Below are positions 1 to 6,434 of a stretch of DNA of 8,400 nt, in pieces (the stretch's first letter is position 1; every line of letters begins with the position of its first letter). The translations under genes and the position numbers were made by a program. Under the pieces are notes generated by a model. The model saw only the letters and a list, made by a program, of their open reading frames with translations. It did not search any database and had not been told where the DNA came from. Source of the stretch: Candidatus Poribacteria bacterium (GTDB taxonomy: Bacteria; Poribacteria; WGA-4E; PCPOR2b). The stretch covers positions 1-8,400 of the forward strand of contig JAPUIP010000039.1 in assembly GCA_027296925.1 (NCBI GenBank), given 5' to 3'.

Positions 1-1326
1 TTCTATATCTGCTGTCATGGGCAATCCAGAGCGGATATTCAGAATTATGTCGATCAGGTTTTCGCTCGATTACAAGGATTACTCCCTTCATTCGGTCTTG
101 CGGTTGGTTCATTGGTGCCGCTGCGGGGCGACAACGATTCGGAGGTGCTATCCCGGATTGTCGGCGTTCTCGACGCAGTTCCCGAATCCGAGCGCGATCG
201 AACGCCTGTCCATGCCTTCGGGGTTTCTGGGAATCTGACACCCATACTCACCTATTTGGGCGTCGATAGTTTTGACAGTACGAGCTACATCCAATCGGCG
301 CGCAATCTCGGTTATTCGCATCCGGAAACGCAGCGGAAGCTCAAAATCATGGAATTGGATAAGATGGAATGCACCTGCCGAGTCTGCCGGGAGATGCCGC
401 TCGAAGAGATGCAACAGGCATTTATGGAAGCGAAAAGCTATCGGCGGACATCCACGGGGAAATACAAAAGTGAATATTACGCCGCGATTGCCCTGCATAA
501 TTTCGAGATGGAAGCTGCAACCCTTGCGCGTATGAAAGCGGCGATTGAAGCCGATGATGCACTTGAGGAATTGGTCCGTCATGCGTCGACGGCGCGGGGA
601 ATTCAGAAAGCTGTCGAGTGGCTGGCTGCATATGATGACGAATTTGCCGCTTGCCTGTCAGGCGCCATTGTAGGCGTGTCCAGGCATATGACACGCCGAG
701 CGAACCCCGATCAGTTAGTGCTCTTCACCTATTCATTCCCGACTCAGGCGGATCTGGTTCTGAGTGAGGAACAGGCGACAATTTCGCTGGACTATACCCC
801 CGACTCATTTTCCATTCCGCCTGCCTACCAGCCGCCCGAAGGGAAGCGGGTTCTTTTAACGATTCCTTGTGCCGGCAAAAAGCCCTATTCGCTTTCGCGC
901 ACCCATTCGATTGTCAACGCTAAACTCAGTGCCGCCTTCGCGGACAATCAACGAGTGGTTCACAAGATTACCCTCTCAGGGCTATATGGCCCCGTCCCCG
1001 AAGAATTTGAAACCGAAGAGGCTTTGGTCCGCTATGACTTTCAGCTATCGCCACGAAACCAGAAACAGATTCAGCTTTGCGCGGATCGGTTCAACGCCTA
1101 TCTCGACAAATATGGCGAACACTATGAGCTGGCCATTGGGTATGCCACAAGTCGTGCCTACCGCGAAGTCTTTGAGCGGGTTCAAAAGCATCGACCGGAT
1201 TTTATCCTACTCCCCACGAAACCGAAGCAGAAACGGCTTTCCGAATTTTTCCGTCACGTCCACCTCGATGCGCTCGTGGAAGTGCTCTCCACCGTTTTGG
1301 AGAAGGCGGATGTTGAGGACGGTTAG
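1..1326 (+). CDS. TGT-fold transglycosylase with ArcS-like C-terminal domain (5' partial)
   Basis: The frame is open from base 1 to the TAG at 1324-1326 (441 residues visible), so the start lies upstream of the window; TTG at 112 is internal. Numbering codons from base 1, residues 1-175 match the C-terminal half of the tRNA-guanine transglycosylase barrel. They show a GLAVGSLVPL loop, the motif GVDSFDSTSY with the expected nucleophile Asp89, and the zinc site C124-x-C-x2-C129 with His166 in ALHNFE. The pattern is closer to archaeal TGT than to bacterial Tgt. After a linker, residues about 284-420 (IPCAGKKPYSLSRTHS, then LYGPVPEEFE and a YDF motif) resemble the DUF5591 domain of archaeosine synthase. 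No PUA domain is seen. Family knowledge: these enzymes exchange guanine for 7-deazaguanine bases in tRNA (TgtA, ArcS partner) or DNA (DpdA). Which substrate applies here cannot be read from the window. Alternative: an ArcS/TgtA2-type protein without base exchange, although the nucleophile Asp is kept. Confidence 0.85.
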   Translation, partial: FYICCHGQSRADIQNYVDQVFARLQGLLPSFGLAVGSLVPLRGDNDSEVLSRIVGVLDAVPESERDRTPVHAFGVSGNLTPILTYLGVDSFDSTSYIQSARNLGYSHPETQRKLKIMELDKMECTCRVCREMPLEEMQQAFMEAKSYRRTSTGKYKSEYYAAIALHNFEMEAATLARMKAAIEADDALEELVRHASTARGIQKAVEWLAAYDDEFAACLSGAIVGVSRHMTRRANPDQLVLFTYSFPTQADLVLSEEQATISLDYTPDSFSIPPAYQPPEGKRVLLTIPCAGKKPYSLSRTHSIVNAKLSAAFADNQRVVHKITLSGLYGPVPEEFETEEALVRYDFQLSPRNQKQIQLCADRFNAYLDKYGEHYELAIGYATSRAYREVFERVQKHRPDFILLPTKPKQKRLSEFFRHVHLDALVEVLSTVLEKADVEDG

Positions 1327-1388
1327 TGTCCGTCGAGTCGAGCCCGTATGGGCGAAGATGAAATGGCGCTAGCCGCGAGTCGTCTTTG

Positions 1389-1598
1389 ATGAAAATGAAA
1401 AGCAATGACGAAATTGGGTTGTGCCAAACCTGCCAGCACGCCAAAGTCATTCAGACTTCCAACCGGAGCCGATTCTATCTCTGTCTGCTATCAAAATCCC
1501 ACCCAAATTTCGAGAAGTATCCACGCCTTCCCATGCGCGCCTGTCGTGGCTATCACCCTCAGACACCGTGTGCACGGTTGAAAACGAGCGAATACTGA
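1389..1598 (+). CDS. Small Cys-rich protein, possible zinc-binding
   Basis: A 69-residue protein beginning with tandem ATG-rich codons (MKMKSNDE); ATG at 1389 or 1395 are both possible and no Shine-Dalgarno is obvious. It has CQTCQHA near the N-terminus, a central Cys in YLCLLSKSHP, and KYPRLPMRACRGY near the C-terminus. This arrangement (CxxCxH, then Cys, then a KYPxLPxxxCxGY tail) matches my memory of a family of small uncharacterised bacterial proteins; the function is unknown. The four conserved Cys could form a zinc site, which is inference. It starts 62 bases after the transglycosylase-like gene on the same strand and 58 bases before the UxuA-like gene, so it may be transcribed with either. 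It is short, but the motif spacing makes a chance reading frame unlikely. Confidence 0.7.
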   Translation: MKMKSNDEIGLCQTCQHAKVIQTSNRSRFYLCLLSKSHPNFEKYPRLPMRACRGYHPQTPCARLKTSEY

Positions 1599-1643
1599 TT
1601 GGATCATAAGGAGAAAACCTAATCCAGTATTACACCCTTTATC

Positions 1644-1648
1644 AGGAG
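1644..1648 (+). promoter_or_regulatory. Shine-Dalgarno of the UxuA-like gene
   Basis: AGGAG placed 8 bases before ATG 1657. It favours 1657 over the ATG at 1660. A second AAGGAG at 1608-1613 has no start codon at a usable distance and is not assigned. Confidence 0.8.
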
Positions 1649-1656
1649 AACAAAAA

Positions 1657-2652
1657 ATGATGAAAATCGGTACTCGCATTAGTCCGGATTGGCTGAACCG
1701 CCCTGATGATCTCCGCTTTCTCAAGCAGATCGGCGTCGATTGTGTGGACATCACCTTGGATATTTGCCCTGGCTATTCAGACGCTGGCGGCAGAGCGAAT
1801 CGAGAAGGTCTAGAAAAGGTCGTGGCGACGATTGACAAGGCGGGTCTCAAAATCGAACGCGCTAACACCTCCAACGGCCACTATATTAAGACGTTCCTCG
1901 GCCAACCCGGCGCCGAGCAGGAGATCGAAAATCTAATCGTTAACGCGGAGCTCTGCGGCGAATTTGATCTGCCGGTGATGGGCATCCAGTGTTTTCAGGC
2001 CAGCCAATTCGGTCACTTCCCCAAGTCCATGCACACCTACGTTGAGGGACGCGGTGGATACAAGCATCTGAGAGTTGATCTGAGCGAAGCGCTTGACCAG
2101 CCGCCCCCGGAAGGCGCACCGACCCACGAAGAAATCTGGGAGCGCACCGTGAAAATATTCAGCAGTGTGGTACCGGTGGCGGAAAGTGTTGGCGTCAAAG
2201 TCGCCATGCACGGCAACGATCCGCCGGTACCCAGTATCTATGGGGTACCGCAGATTCTGTACAACTTCGCCGCTTTTGACCGGCTGTTTGCGGAGGTTCC
2301 CTCCCCGAACAACGGAATGACCTTCTGCGTGGGCACCCGCTACGAGTCAGGCGAGGACGTCTTCGAGGGCATCCGGCACTTCGGTGAACAGAACCAGATC
2401 TTTCACGTCCACTTCCGCAACGTGCATGGAACCATACCCGCAAACAAGCACTACGAAGAGGTGATTCCGGACAGCGGCGACCTCGACATGTACCGGGTGG
2501 CGAGGGCGCTGCACGATGTCGGCTATGACGCGGTGATCGACTACGACCACATCATGCGGCTCACGACCGACGGCCCTGAAGGTCGGGAATACATCGCCTA
2601 TTGCGTCGGTCACATGCGCGGTCTGTTGCAGTCGATCGAAAGTCGTGCTTAG
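1657..2652 (+). CDS. UxuA-like mannonate dehydratase family protein
   Basis: A 331-residue TIM-barrel protein of the mannonate dehydratase / xylose isomerase-like superfamily. The start is fixed by AGGAG at 1644-1648, 8 bases before ATG 1657; a second ATG follows at once. Visible family marks are His185 in AMHGNDPP (UxuA has HPDDPP, so Asn replaces the first Asp), Cys224 in MTFCVGT (UxuA LCTGS), His252 in HVHFRNVHG, Asp275/Asp277 in SGDLDMY, and Asp297-His298 near the end (UxuA DHG). UxuA removes water from D-mannonate to give 2-keto-3-deoxygluconate, using a divalent metal held by the His and Cys. The protein is shorter than E. coli UxuA (394 residues), as are many environmental paralogues. 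The Asp-to-Asn change and short length mean a related sugar acid, or an isomerase role, is possible. Adjacent sugar genes support a catabolic role. Confidence 0.88.
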   Translation: MMKIGTRISPDWLNRPDDLRFLKQIGVDCVDITLDICPGYSDAGGRANREGLEKVVATIDKAGLKIERANTSNGHYIKTFLGQPGAEQEIENLIVNAELCGEFDLPVMGIQCFQASQFGHFPKSMHTYVEGRGGYKHLRVDLSEALDQPPPEGAPTHEEIWERTVKIFSSVVPVAESVGVKVAMHGNDPPVPSIYGVPQILYNFAAFDRLFAEVPSPNNGMTFCVGTRYESGEDVFEGIRHFGEQNQIFHVHFRNVHGTIPANKHYEEVIPDSGDLDMYRVARALHDVGYDAVIDYDHIMRLTTDGPEGREYIAYCVGHMRGLLQSIESRA

Positions 2653-2849
2653 GGCTTGCAACGACGGCCAGACATTTCGTGAAATGATTGGAATTTTCGC
2701 TTGATGCGTATGGGGGCGTAGGAGCGGAATCCCTTCCGCGAAGGGTTCTTCCCACAATACGGATTCTTGAACCATGAGTTGCCTTTAGACCGGTAATTGG
2801 TATGATTACAGACGTGGGAAGCAGCCCGCCATGAATTCCCTGGGGACTA
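2653..2849. other. Gap between convergent genes
   Basis: The 197 bases between two stop codons facing each other hold no supported gene. They contain a 6-bp palindrome CATTTC-GT-GAAATG (2673-2686), a REP-like hairpin (2718-2745), and an 8-bp inverted pair CTTCCCAC (2748-2755) and GTGGGAAG (2814-2821). A transcription end for both genes is expected here from the layout. No stem with a strong T-run was found on either strand, so no intrinsic terminator is called. Confidence 0.5.
2718..2745 (+). repeat. REP-like palindromic unit
   Basis: GTAG at 2718-2721 is followed by GCGGAA-TCCC-TTCCGC (2724-2739), a perfect 6-bp stem with a 4-base loop. A second stem, CCCTT-CCGCG-AAGGG (2731-2745), overlaps it, so the two folds exclude each other. 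A GTAG foot next to a GC-rich hairpin is the shape of REP elements moved by RAYT transposases, and it sits between convergent genes as such elements often do. Only one copy lies in this window, so membership of a family is inference. Confidence 0.4.
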
Positions 2850-3581
2850 TCAACTCGGCGAGATCTTCTTGATCCACGCGTTCACCACCGCATCCACCAT
2901 GACCTGTCCGTGCGCAGCATTGGCAGTCCAACTGTTCTTCTCCTCATGCTGGCGGCAGTACCAGGGTACATCACCTTCCAGGCGAGCCGGCTCCACGAGT
3001 TCAGGGCGGGTTGCCAAGAGAAATGAAGTTTCGTTGTACCCGGCATGGTCGCCGCCGGCCGGGGGCGAGGCGTCCGGCAAAATCATCGGTTGAACGTCGA
3101 TGTGCCCCCAGATGGGACCGACCTTTTCCATGAGGGCTTTGTCGCCCCACCAGCCGCGCGGATACCCCTGCTCAAGGATGAGTTCGAAAGCCAGTTCTGA
3201 CGCTGCCTTTTTGAAAGCCAGAGCGAGCGGCGCCTCCATGCCCTGGTGCATGATGATGACATAGATCTTCTTGAATCCCATTTCGAGGAAGTTCTTCAGG
3301 ATGGCCTTGACATGAGCACCGAAGGCGGCATAATCCGGGTCGATGGTGCCGTCTGCGGGGCCGCCGAGGGCATACCCGGTGGGTCCGTAGTCGAAGGAAG
3401 GCGCAATGACGACATTGATCTCTTCTGCGATTCGCGCACAGATCTCCTCGACAATAATGGTATCGTGACCGATGGCCATGTGGGGGCCGTGGGTCTCGAT
3501 GCAGCCGGCGGGTACAAGCAACGGATCGTCACGTTCGACAGCTTGCTTCAACTGATAAGGACGCATGTGTTTCAGATACAT
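2850..3581 (-). CDS. Creatininase-family amidohydrolase
   Basis: A 243-residue protein of normal length for the creatininase (creatinine amidohydrolase / MftE / ArfB) family. The first metal-binding motif is complete: Glu29, His31 and Asp40 within VPAGCIETHGPHMAIGHDT. The glycine-rich GGPADGTID at 73-81 and DHAGYNETS at 178-186 (His179, Glu184) also fit. The usual NGHGGN motif is changed to IMHQGME (His112), keeping the His but losing the Asn and second Gly. Members hydrolyse cyclic or linear amides; the changed motif prevents naming a substrate. The start ATG (3579-3581) has AAGGAG at 3588-3593, 6 bases upstream. It lies 38 bases after the GH127 stop on the same strand, so the two probably form an operon. 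No signal peptide is seen, so it is probably cytoplasmic. Environmental genomes often hold several such paralogues near sugar genes, with unknown roles. Confidence 0.92.
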   Translation of the reverse strand: MYLKHMRPYQLKQAVERDDPLLVPAGCIETHGPHMAIGHDTIIVEEICARIAEEINVVIAPSFDYGPTGYALGGPADGTIDPDYAAFGAHVKAILKNFLEMGFKKIYVIIMHQGMEAPLALAFKKAASELAFELILEQGYPRGWWGDKALMEKVGPIWGHIDVQPMILPDASPPAGGDHAGYNETSFLLATRPELVEPARLEGDVPWYCRQHEEKNSWTANAAHGQVMVDAVVNAWIKKISPS

Positions 3582-3587
3582 CGGATT

Positions 3588-3593
3588 CTCCTT
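3588..3593 (-). promoter_or_regulatory. Shine-Dalgarno of the creatininase-family gene
   Basis: The minus strand reads AAGGAG, 6 bases before the ATG at 3579-3581. It lies inside the 38-base gap after the upstream glycosidase gene, allowing independent initiation on a shared transcript. Confidence 0.8.
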
Positions 3594-3619
3594 CCAATAG
3601 GGCTTTCTGCTTGCCTATG

Positions 3620-5464
3620 CTACTGTGGTCGCCCACTACGCAACGGATTACTCGGCGTGAAAGGCGTGTTGTCGATATGCTTCACTTTCAGCCAGGAGAC
3701 ATAGGGAGATCCACCTTCGCCCGCACTCCCAAAGTCGCAGAGCCGCAGCTTCTGTCCCTCCGGAGCGGTATACTCCATCATGACGATGATCGGCAATTTG
3801 TCGTCACTGGCGATTAACTCGCCTTCCATCTTCGTGGCGTCGAGCATTGGAATATCGTCGGGGTCCATGACGTTGAGTCGTCGATCATAGGTGAGTAGCA
3901 CCGGTCCGCGATACATGGAGACCTTCCCTTCACACTCCTTCTCACCGACCCAATAGTGGGGCGACATATCCAGTTCGAGCTCCACTTTATCCGCTCGTCC
4001 CCATTGCCGGTCCAGCGCGAGATACGTGCCGGCGGCAACGCCGTTTACGGGCTCGCCGTTCACCTTGACGGTAGTGCGGTTTGACCAGTAGGGGATGCGG
4101 AGTTTCAAAGCGAATTGCGCCGCCCGCGAAGACGAGACACGAAGCGCGATTTTTCCTTCACGGGGATATGTTGTTTCCTGCTCCAGCTTGACGGTAATAT
4201 CCGACGCCAGCCGGATTTCCATAGTCGATGGGCCGTACCAGTTGAGCACCAGTTCGCCCTCGCAACCCATCAGCGCCCAATCACTGATCATCCCCAGACC
4301 GCGTGGGCCATTGACGCTACAGCAATTCAATTCCGGACTGCCTTCCCGCGCTTGAAACACGATGTCGTGAGCACTGGCACGTCGAACGCCGTCCATGGGC
4401 GTATTGTAGGTCACCCAACGCCCGGTATGGGAATGAAGACCGATGACAGAATTGAGGGTGGACAACTCGATTTCATCCGCGACGACCGAGTTCTCCGTGA
4501 GACGTAGCATCTCCACACCGGTGGCGATCCAGGCGATGGTGCAGCAGGTCTCGATCGCTCCCTGATGATAGGGATTTCCCTGCGCTTGCTCTCCAGACGA
4601 GAAGCCGCCGTTGTTATGCCGATCTAGCTTGACAATACTCCACCAGATCTGCTCGAAGGCGGTTCTGTATTTTTCCTCTCCGGTGATCCAGTAGAGTTCC
4701 GCCAGTCCCATGATTGGGTGCAAGCTTTCCCATCTCGGCTTCGGGGTCTGGTGGAATTCCGCTCCCGCCAATCCCATTCGCAAGTAATCGCCGGCGAGCG
4801 GGCCGTCCGCACCTTCCGCGGCAAATTCATCGACAATCTGAAGCGCCATATCTAAGTACCGCTCCGTTTTCGTCTTTCGGTGGAGAAGGCACAGAGTATG
4901 AATCACGGCAAGATTCATCTCCGTGCTGCCCGTGTCCACCAGCCGAGCGCACATGTTGCCGAGAAATTTCCGGCAAATCAGATCCGCTATCTTTATGACC
5001 GCGTCGAGTGACTTCTGATCACCGCTTTCCTCGTGCCAGAGCAATAGACCTAACATGATATGATAATGCCCCCAGGCATCCCAGGTATTTCCTTCCTTGC
5101 CCCCAACGTTGGGCGCTTTTCCTGTGAAACGGCTCCCTTCCGGCCAGGGCCCCAGATAGCCATCTTTGTCCTGCAACTGCATGAGACGGTCAACAAAGTC
5201 ACTGATGAAAGCATGCAGCCCTTCGTCCTGAGTGAGTCGCAACACCTGCACGGCACTCGTCAGATACTTGCCGGCGAACTCCCCGGCCCAGGGTACCAAA
5301 TCGCGGCGGGGATGTCGATCCCGGTCACGCAAGATTTCCAGCATGGCTGGATTGGCCAAGGGCGCAACCTCAAGCCATTGGCTGGTAACACCGGTGAGAT
5401 AGCCAGCGAGATAGCCGTTGAATTGATAGGTGGTTTGGGGGATTCGACTGCATTTGGGGTTCAT
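3620..5464 (-). CDS. Glycoside hydrolase family 127 (DUF1680), beta-L-arabinofuranosidase-like
   Basis: A 614-residue protein with the GH127 layout: an alpha/alpha barrel over residues about 20-420 and beta-rich C-terminal domains beyond. Catalytic and zinc residues as in Bifidobacterium HypBA1 are present: Glu305 and Cys307 in AIETCC, and Cys381-Cys382 in LNCCSVNGPRGL. In HypBA1 a Glu is the acid/base and one Cys of the pair is the nucleophile, held by zinc. Family members release terminal L-arabinofuranose or related sugars. No signal peptide or membrane segment is seen at the N-terminus (MNPKCSRIPQTTYQF), so it probably works on imported oligosaccharides in the cytoplasm. The start ATG (5462-5464) has GAGGAG at 5473-5478, 8 bases upstream. 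It is the first gene of a probable two-gene operon with the creatininase-family gene. The exact sugar is not known; DUF1680 also covers other specificities. Confidence 0.94.
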   Translation of the reverse strand: MNPKCSRIPQTTYQFNGYLAGYLTGVTSQWLEVAPLANPAMLEILRDRDRHPRRDLVPWAGEFAGKYLTSAVQVLRLTQDEGLHAFISDFVDRLMQLQDKDGYLGPWPEGSRFTGKAPNVGGKEGNTWDAWGHYHIMLGLLLWHEESGDQKSLDAVIKIADLICRKFLGNMCARLVDTGSTEMNLAVIHTLCLLHRKTKTERYLDMALQIVDEFAAEGADGPLAGDYLRMGLAGAEFHQTPKPRWESLHPIMGLAELYWITGEEKYRTAFEQIWWSIVKLDRHNNGGFSSGEQAQGNPYHQGAIETCCTIAWIATGVEMLRLTENSVVADEIELSTLNSVIGLHSHTGRWVTYNTPMDGVRRASAHDIVFQAREGSPELNCCSVNGPRGLGMISDWALMGCEGELVLNWYGPSTMEIRLASDITVKLEQETTYPREGKIALRVSSSRAAQFALKLRIPYWSNRTTVKVNGEPVNGVAAGTYLALDRQWGRADKVELELDMSPHYWVGEKECEGKVSMYRGPVLLTYDRRLNVMDPDDIPMLDATKMEGELIASDDKLPIIVMMEYTAPEGQKLRLCDFGSAGEGGSPYVSWLKVKHIDNTPFTPSNPLRSGRPQ

Positions 5465-5472
5465 TGTGGAGA

Positions 5473-5478
5473 CTCCTC
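5473..5478 (-). promoter_or_regulatory. Shine-Dalgarno of the GH127 gene
   Basis: The minus strand reads GAGGAG, 8 bases before ATG 5464. It supports this start, from which the protein begins at the expected GH127 N-terminus. Confidence 0.8.
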
Positions 5479-5580
5479 AAAGGAAAGGGTTTGGAGGTGT
5501 TGTGGTTCAGGAAATCTCGACTTCAGGCGGATTCGGTCATGTTTAAAGTTGACATAGATGATGAAATAATGGACATAGTA

Positions 5581-5641
5581 TCACAATTCCAGCGAGAAGG
5601 CTAGCAAAAATCACAGTTGTGACAGCATGTACACTCTCACA
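5581..5641. promoter_or_regulatory. TCACA repeats upstream of the GH127 operon
   Basis: TCACA occurs at 5581, 5611 and 5637 on the plus strand. The middle copy is half of TCACA-GT-TGTGA (5611-5622), a near-palindrome. They lie 117 to 177 bases upstream of the GH127 start, where a sugar-responsive operator could be. The spacing is not that of a CRP site. No convincing -35/-10 pair for the operon was found in this gap, so regulation is inference. The sites could also belong to the end of the neighbouring transposon remnant. Confidence 0.25.
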
Positions 5642-5645
5642 TTTT

Positions 5646-6026
5646 TTATGGATGACCCTCAGTAACCTTCACTTCATAAAGGAACTGAAACCGAGATTTC
5701 ATCGGACTTTGAACGAGATATAACAGGTGTGAAGAAAAGCAGAATTCCCGCAGTTGGAACCACCGCCGGTTGGCCCGTATCCAAGTGTCACACTTCAGCC
5801 GGAGCCGGAAGTGCCAGCGACGCCTTTTGCAGAAGTTCATCAGCGTTGTACTGCGGAATTCCTGGTCGCCCAGAAGGACGACCATGCAGCTGTCATCAAT
5901 CAGCGGCTCAACCACTTTCAACAGTGCTGCCTGCTGCCGGAAGCTGGTGCTGCCCTTGCCCGGGAGCACCACCCAACCCACAGGGAAGGTCCTGCCACGG
6001 TAGGCGAGCCCGACTCTGCGCAACGG
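5646..6026 (-). pseudogene. IS4-superfamily DDE transposase fragment
   Basis: The minus strand encodes the central part of a DDE transposase of the IS4 superfamily. It reads VGLAYRGRTFPVGWVVLPGK, then VVLLGDQEFRSTTLM, which holds the second catalytic Asp in the usual LLGDxEF setting, then RWHFRLRLKCDTWI. The first catalytic Asp would lie upstream of the fragment and the catalytic Glu downstream; neither is present. The reading frame stops at 5646 after about 125 residues, against roughly 350-450 for a complete enzyme, and the last 30 or so residues no longer look like transposase. There is no start codon of its own: the frame is continuous in phase with the Tn3-type fragment at its 5' side. 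It is a dead remnant. Confidence 0.75.
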
Positions 6027-6293
6027 ATGATATTCTCACCGCGGTTGAGTGCTCGCTGGACGTTTTTGCGAAGTGGCGGGGAATCGATGTAATCAATCAA
6101 GGTACAGGCTTCGGATGATATTGTCATATTCCCACAAAGCACGCCGGGTCTTGTTTTTGCGGGCATAGGCACTGAGTTTAGAAACAATAATACTTTGGGT
6201 TGTCGTTTTCAGGGCGAGTGAGACCATGAGACGTGCGATCTTCTCCCACTCCTCTATAATCAGTTTGGCTCTGATTTTCCGGATTGGCTTTAT
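6020..6293 (-). pseudogene. Tn3-family transposase C-terminal fragment, frameshifted
   Basis: Reading the minus strand from 6293, the translation matches the C-terminal region of Tn3-family TnpA: KLIIEEWEKIARLMVSLAL, then SKLSAYARKNKTRRALWEYD and IIRSLYL. A TGA at 6093-6095 ends this frame. The match continues in the next frame from about 6100 as LIDYIDSPPLRKNVQRALNRGE, the family's LNKGE motif. A second shift near 6040 returns to the first frame (YHPLRR), where the IS4-like fragment begins. Two compensating indels plus loss of the rest of a roughly 1000-residue enzyme show a decayed relic. Its upstream edge coincides, within a few bases, with the outer edge of the left inverted-repeat arm at 6298. 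Confidence 0.78.
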
Positions 6294-6297
6294 CAGT

Positions 6298-6382
6298 ACG
6301 GAAGTTCACCTCTAAGAAATATGCGCTAAGCGTGTTCTAGTCTACGTTTGAAGGCGATTTTGAAGTGAAAAGTGTAGTCAAG
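6298..6382 (+). repeat. Left arm of 85-base inverted repeat
   Basis: It aligns without gaps to the reverse complement of 7088-7172, with 68 of 85 positions identical by my hand count. Best-conserved blocks are TTCACCTCT (6305-6313), AAGCGTGT (6328-6335), CTAGTCTACGTTTG (6337-6350) and GTAGTCAAG (6374-6382). Confidence 0.85.
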
Positions 6383-6398
6383 AGACTCGGATTTTCAC

Positions 6399-6427
6399 TT
6401 GATATTATTATGCTATATGGCTATAAT
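6399..6427 (+). promoter_or_regulatory. Near-consensus sigma70 promoter of the element
   Basis: TTGATA (6399-6404), a 17-base spacer, then TATAAT (6422-6427): eleven of twelve consensus bases with optimal spacing. The expected transcription start, about 7 bases past the -10, falls at or next to the ATG at 6435, so the transcript would be leaderless or nearly so. There is no Shine-Dalgarno. Confidence 0.7.
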
Positions 6428-6434
6428 TGTAGTC

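Noticed and set aside
148..582. Minus-strand frame of 144 codons
   Set aside because: It lies wholly opposite the transglycosylase-like gene, whose zinc and catalytic motifs are clear; the minus product has no recognisable motif.
1..1326. Naming the first gene dpdA or a complete DNA-modification island
   Set aside because: None of the dpd partner genes is visible and the N-terminal half is outside the window; tRNA modification is equally possible.
1342..1353. GCCC-GTAT-GGGC hairpin after the transglycosylase-like gene as a terminator
   Set aside because: Only a 4-bp stem and no T-run follows.
869..1372. Plus-strand frame of 167 codons
   Set aside because: Out-of-frame shadow of the ArcS-like domain; composition rich in Ser, Arg and Pro with no motif.
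1608..1613. AAGGAG as a ribosome-binding site for a leader peptide
   Set aside because: No ATG, GTG or TTG occurs at a workable distance downstream.
3246..3704. Plus-strand frame of 152 codons
   Set aside because: Antisense to the creatininase-family gene and the end of GH127; both real genes have conserved active-site residues and ribosome-binding sites.
5060..5557. Plus-strand frame of 165 codons
   Set aside because: Antisense to the GH127 N-terminal region; no family motif.
5611..5622. CRP-type operator
   Set aside because: The half-sites are inverted relative to a CRP site and the spacing is 2, not 6, bases.
5729..6118. Plus-strand frames over the transposase relics
   Set aside because: Antisense shadows of the Tn3- and IS4-type fragments, rich in Cys, Ser and Pro.
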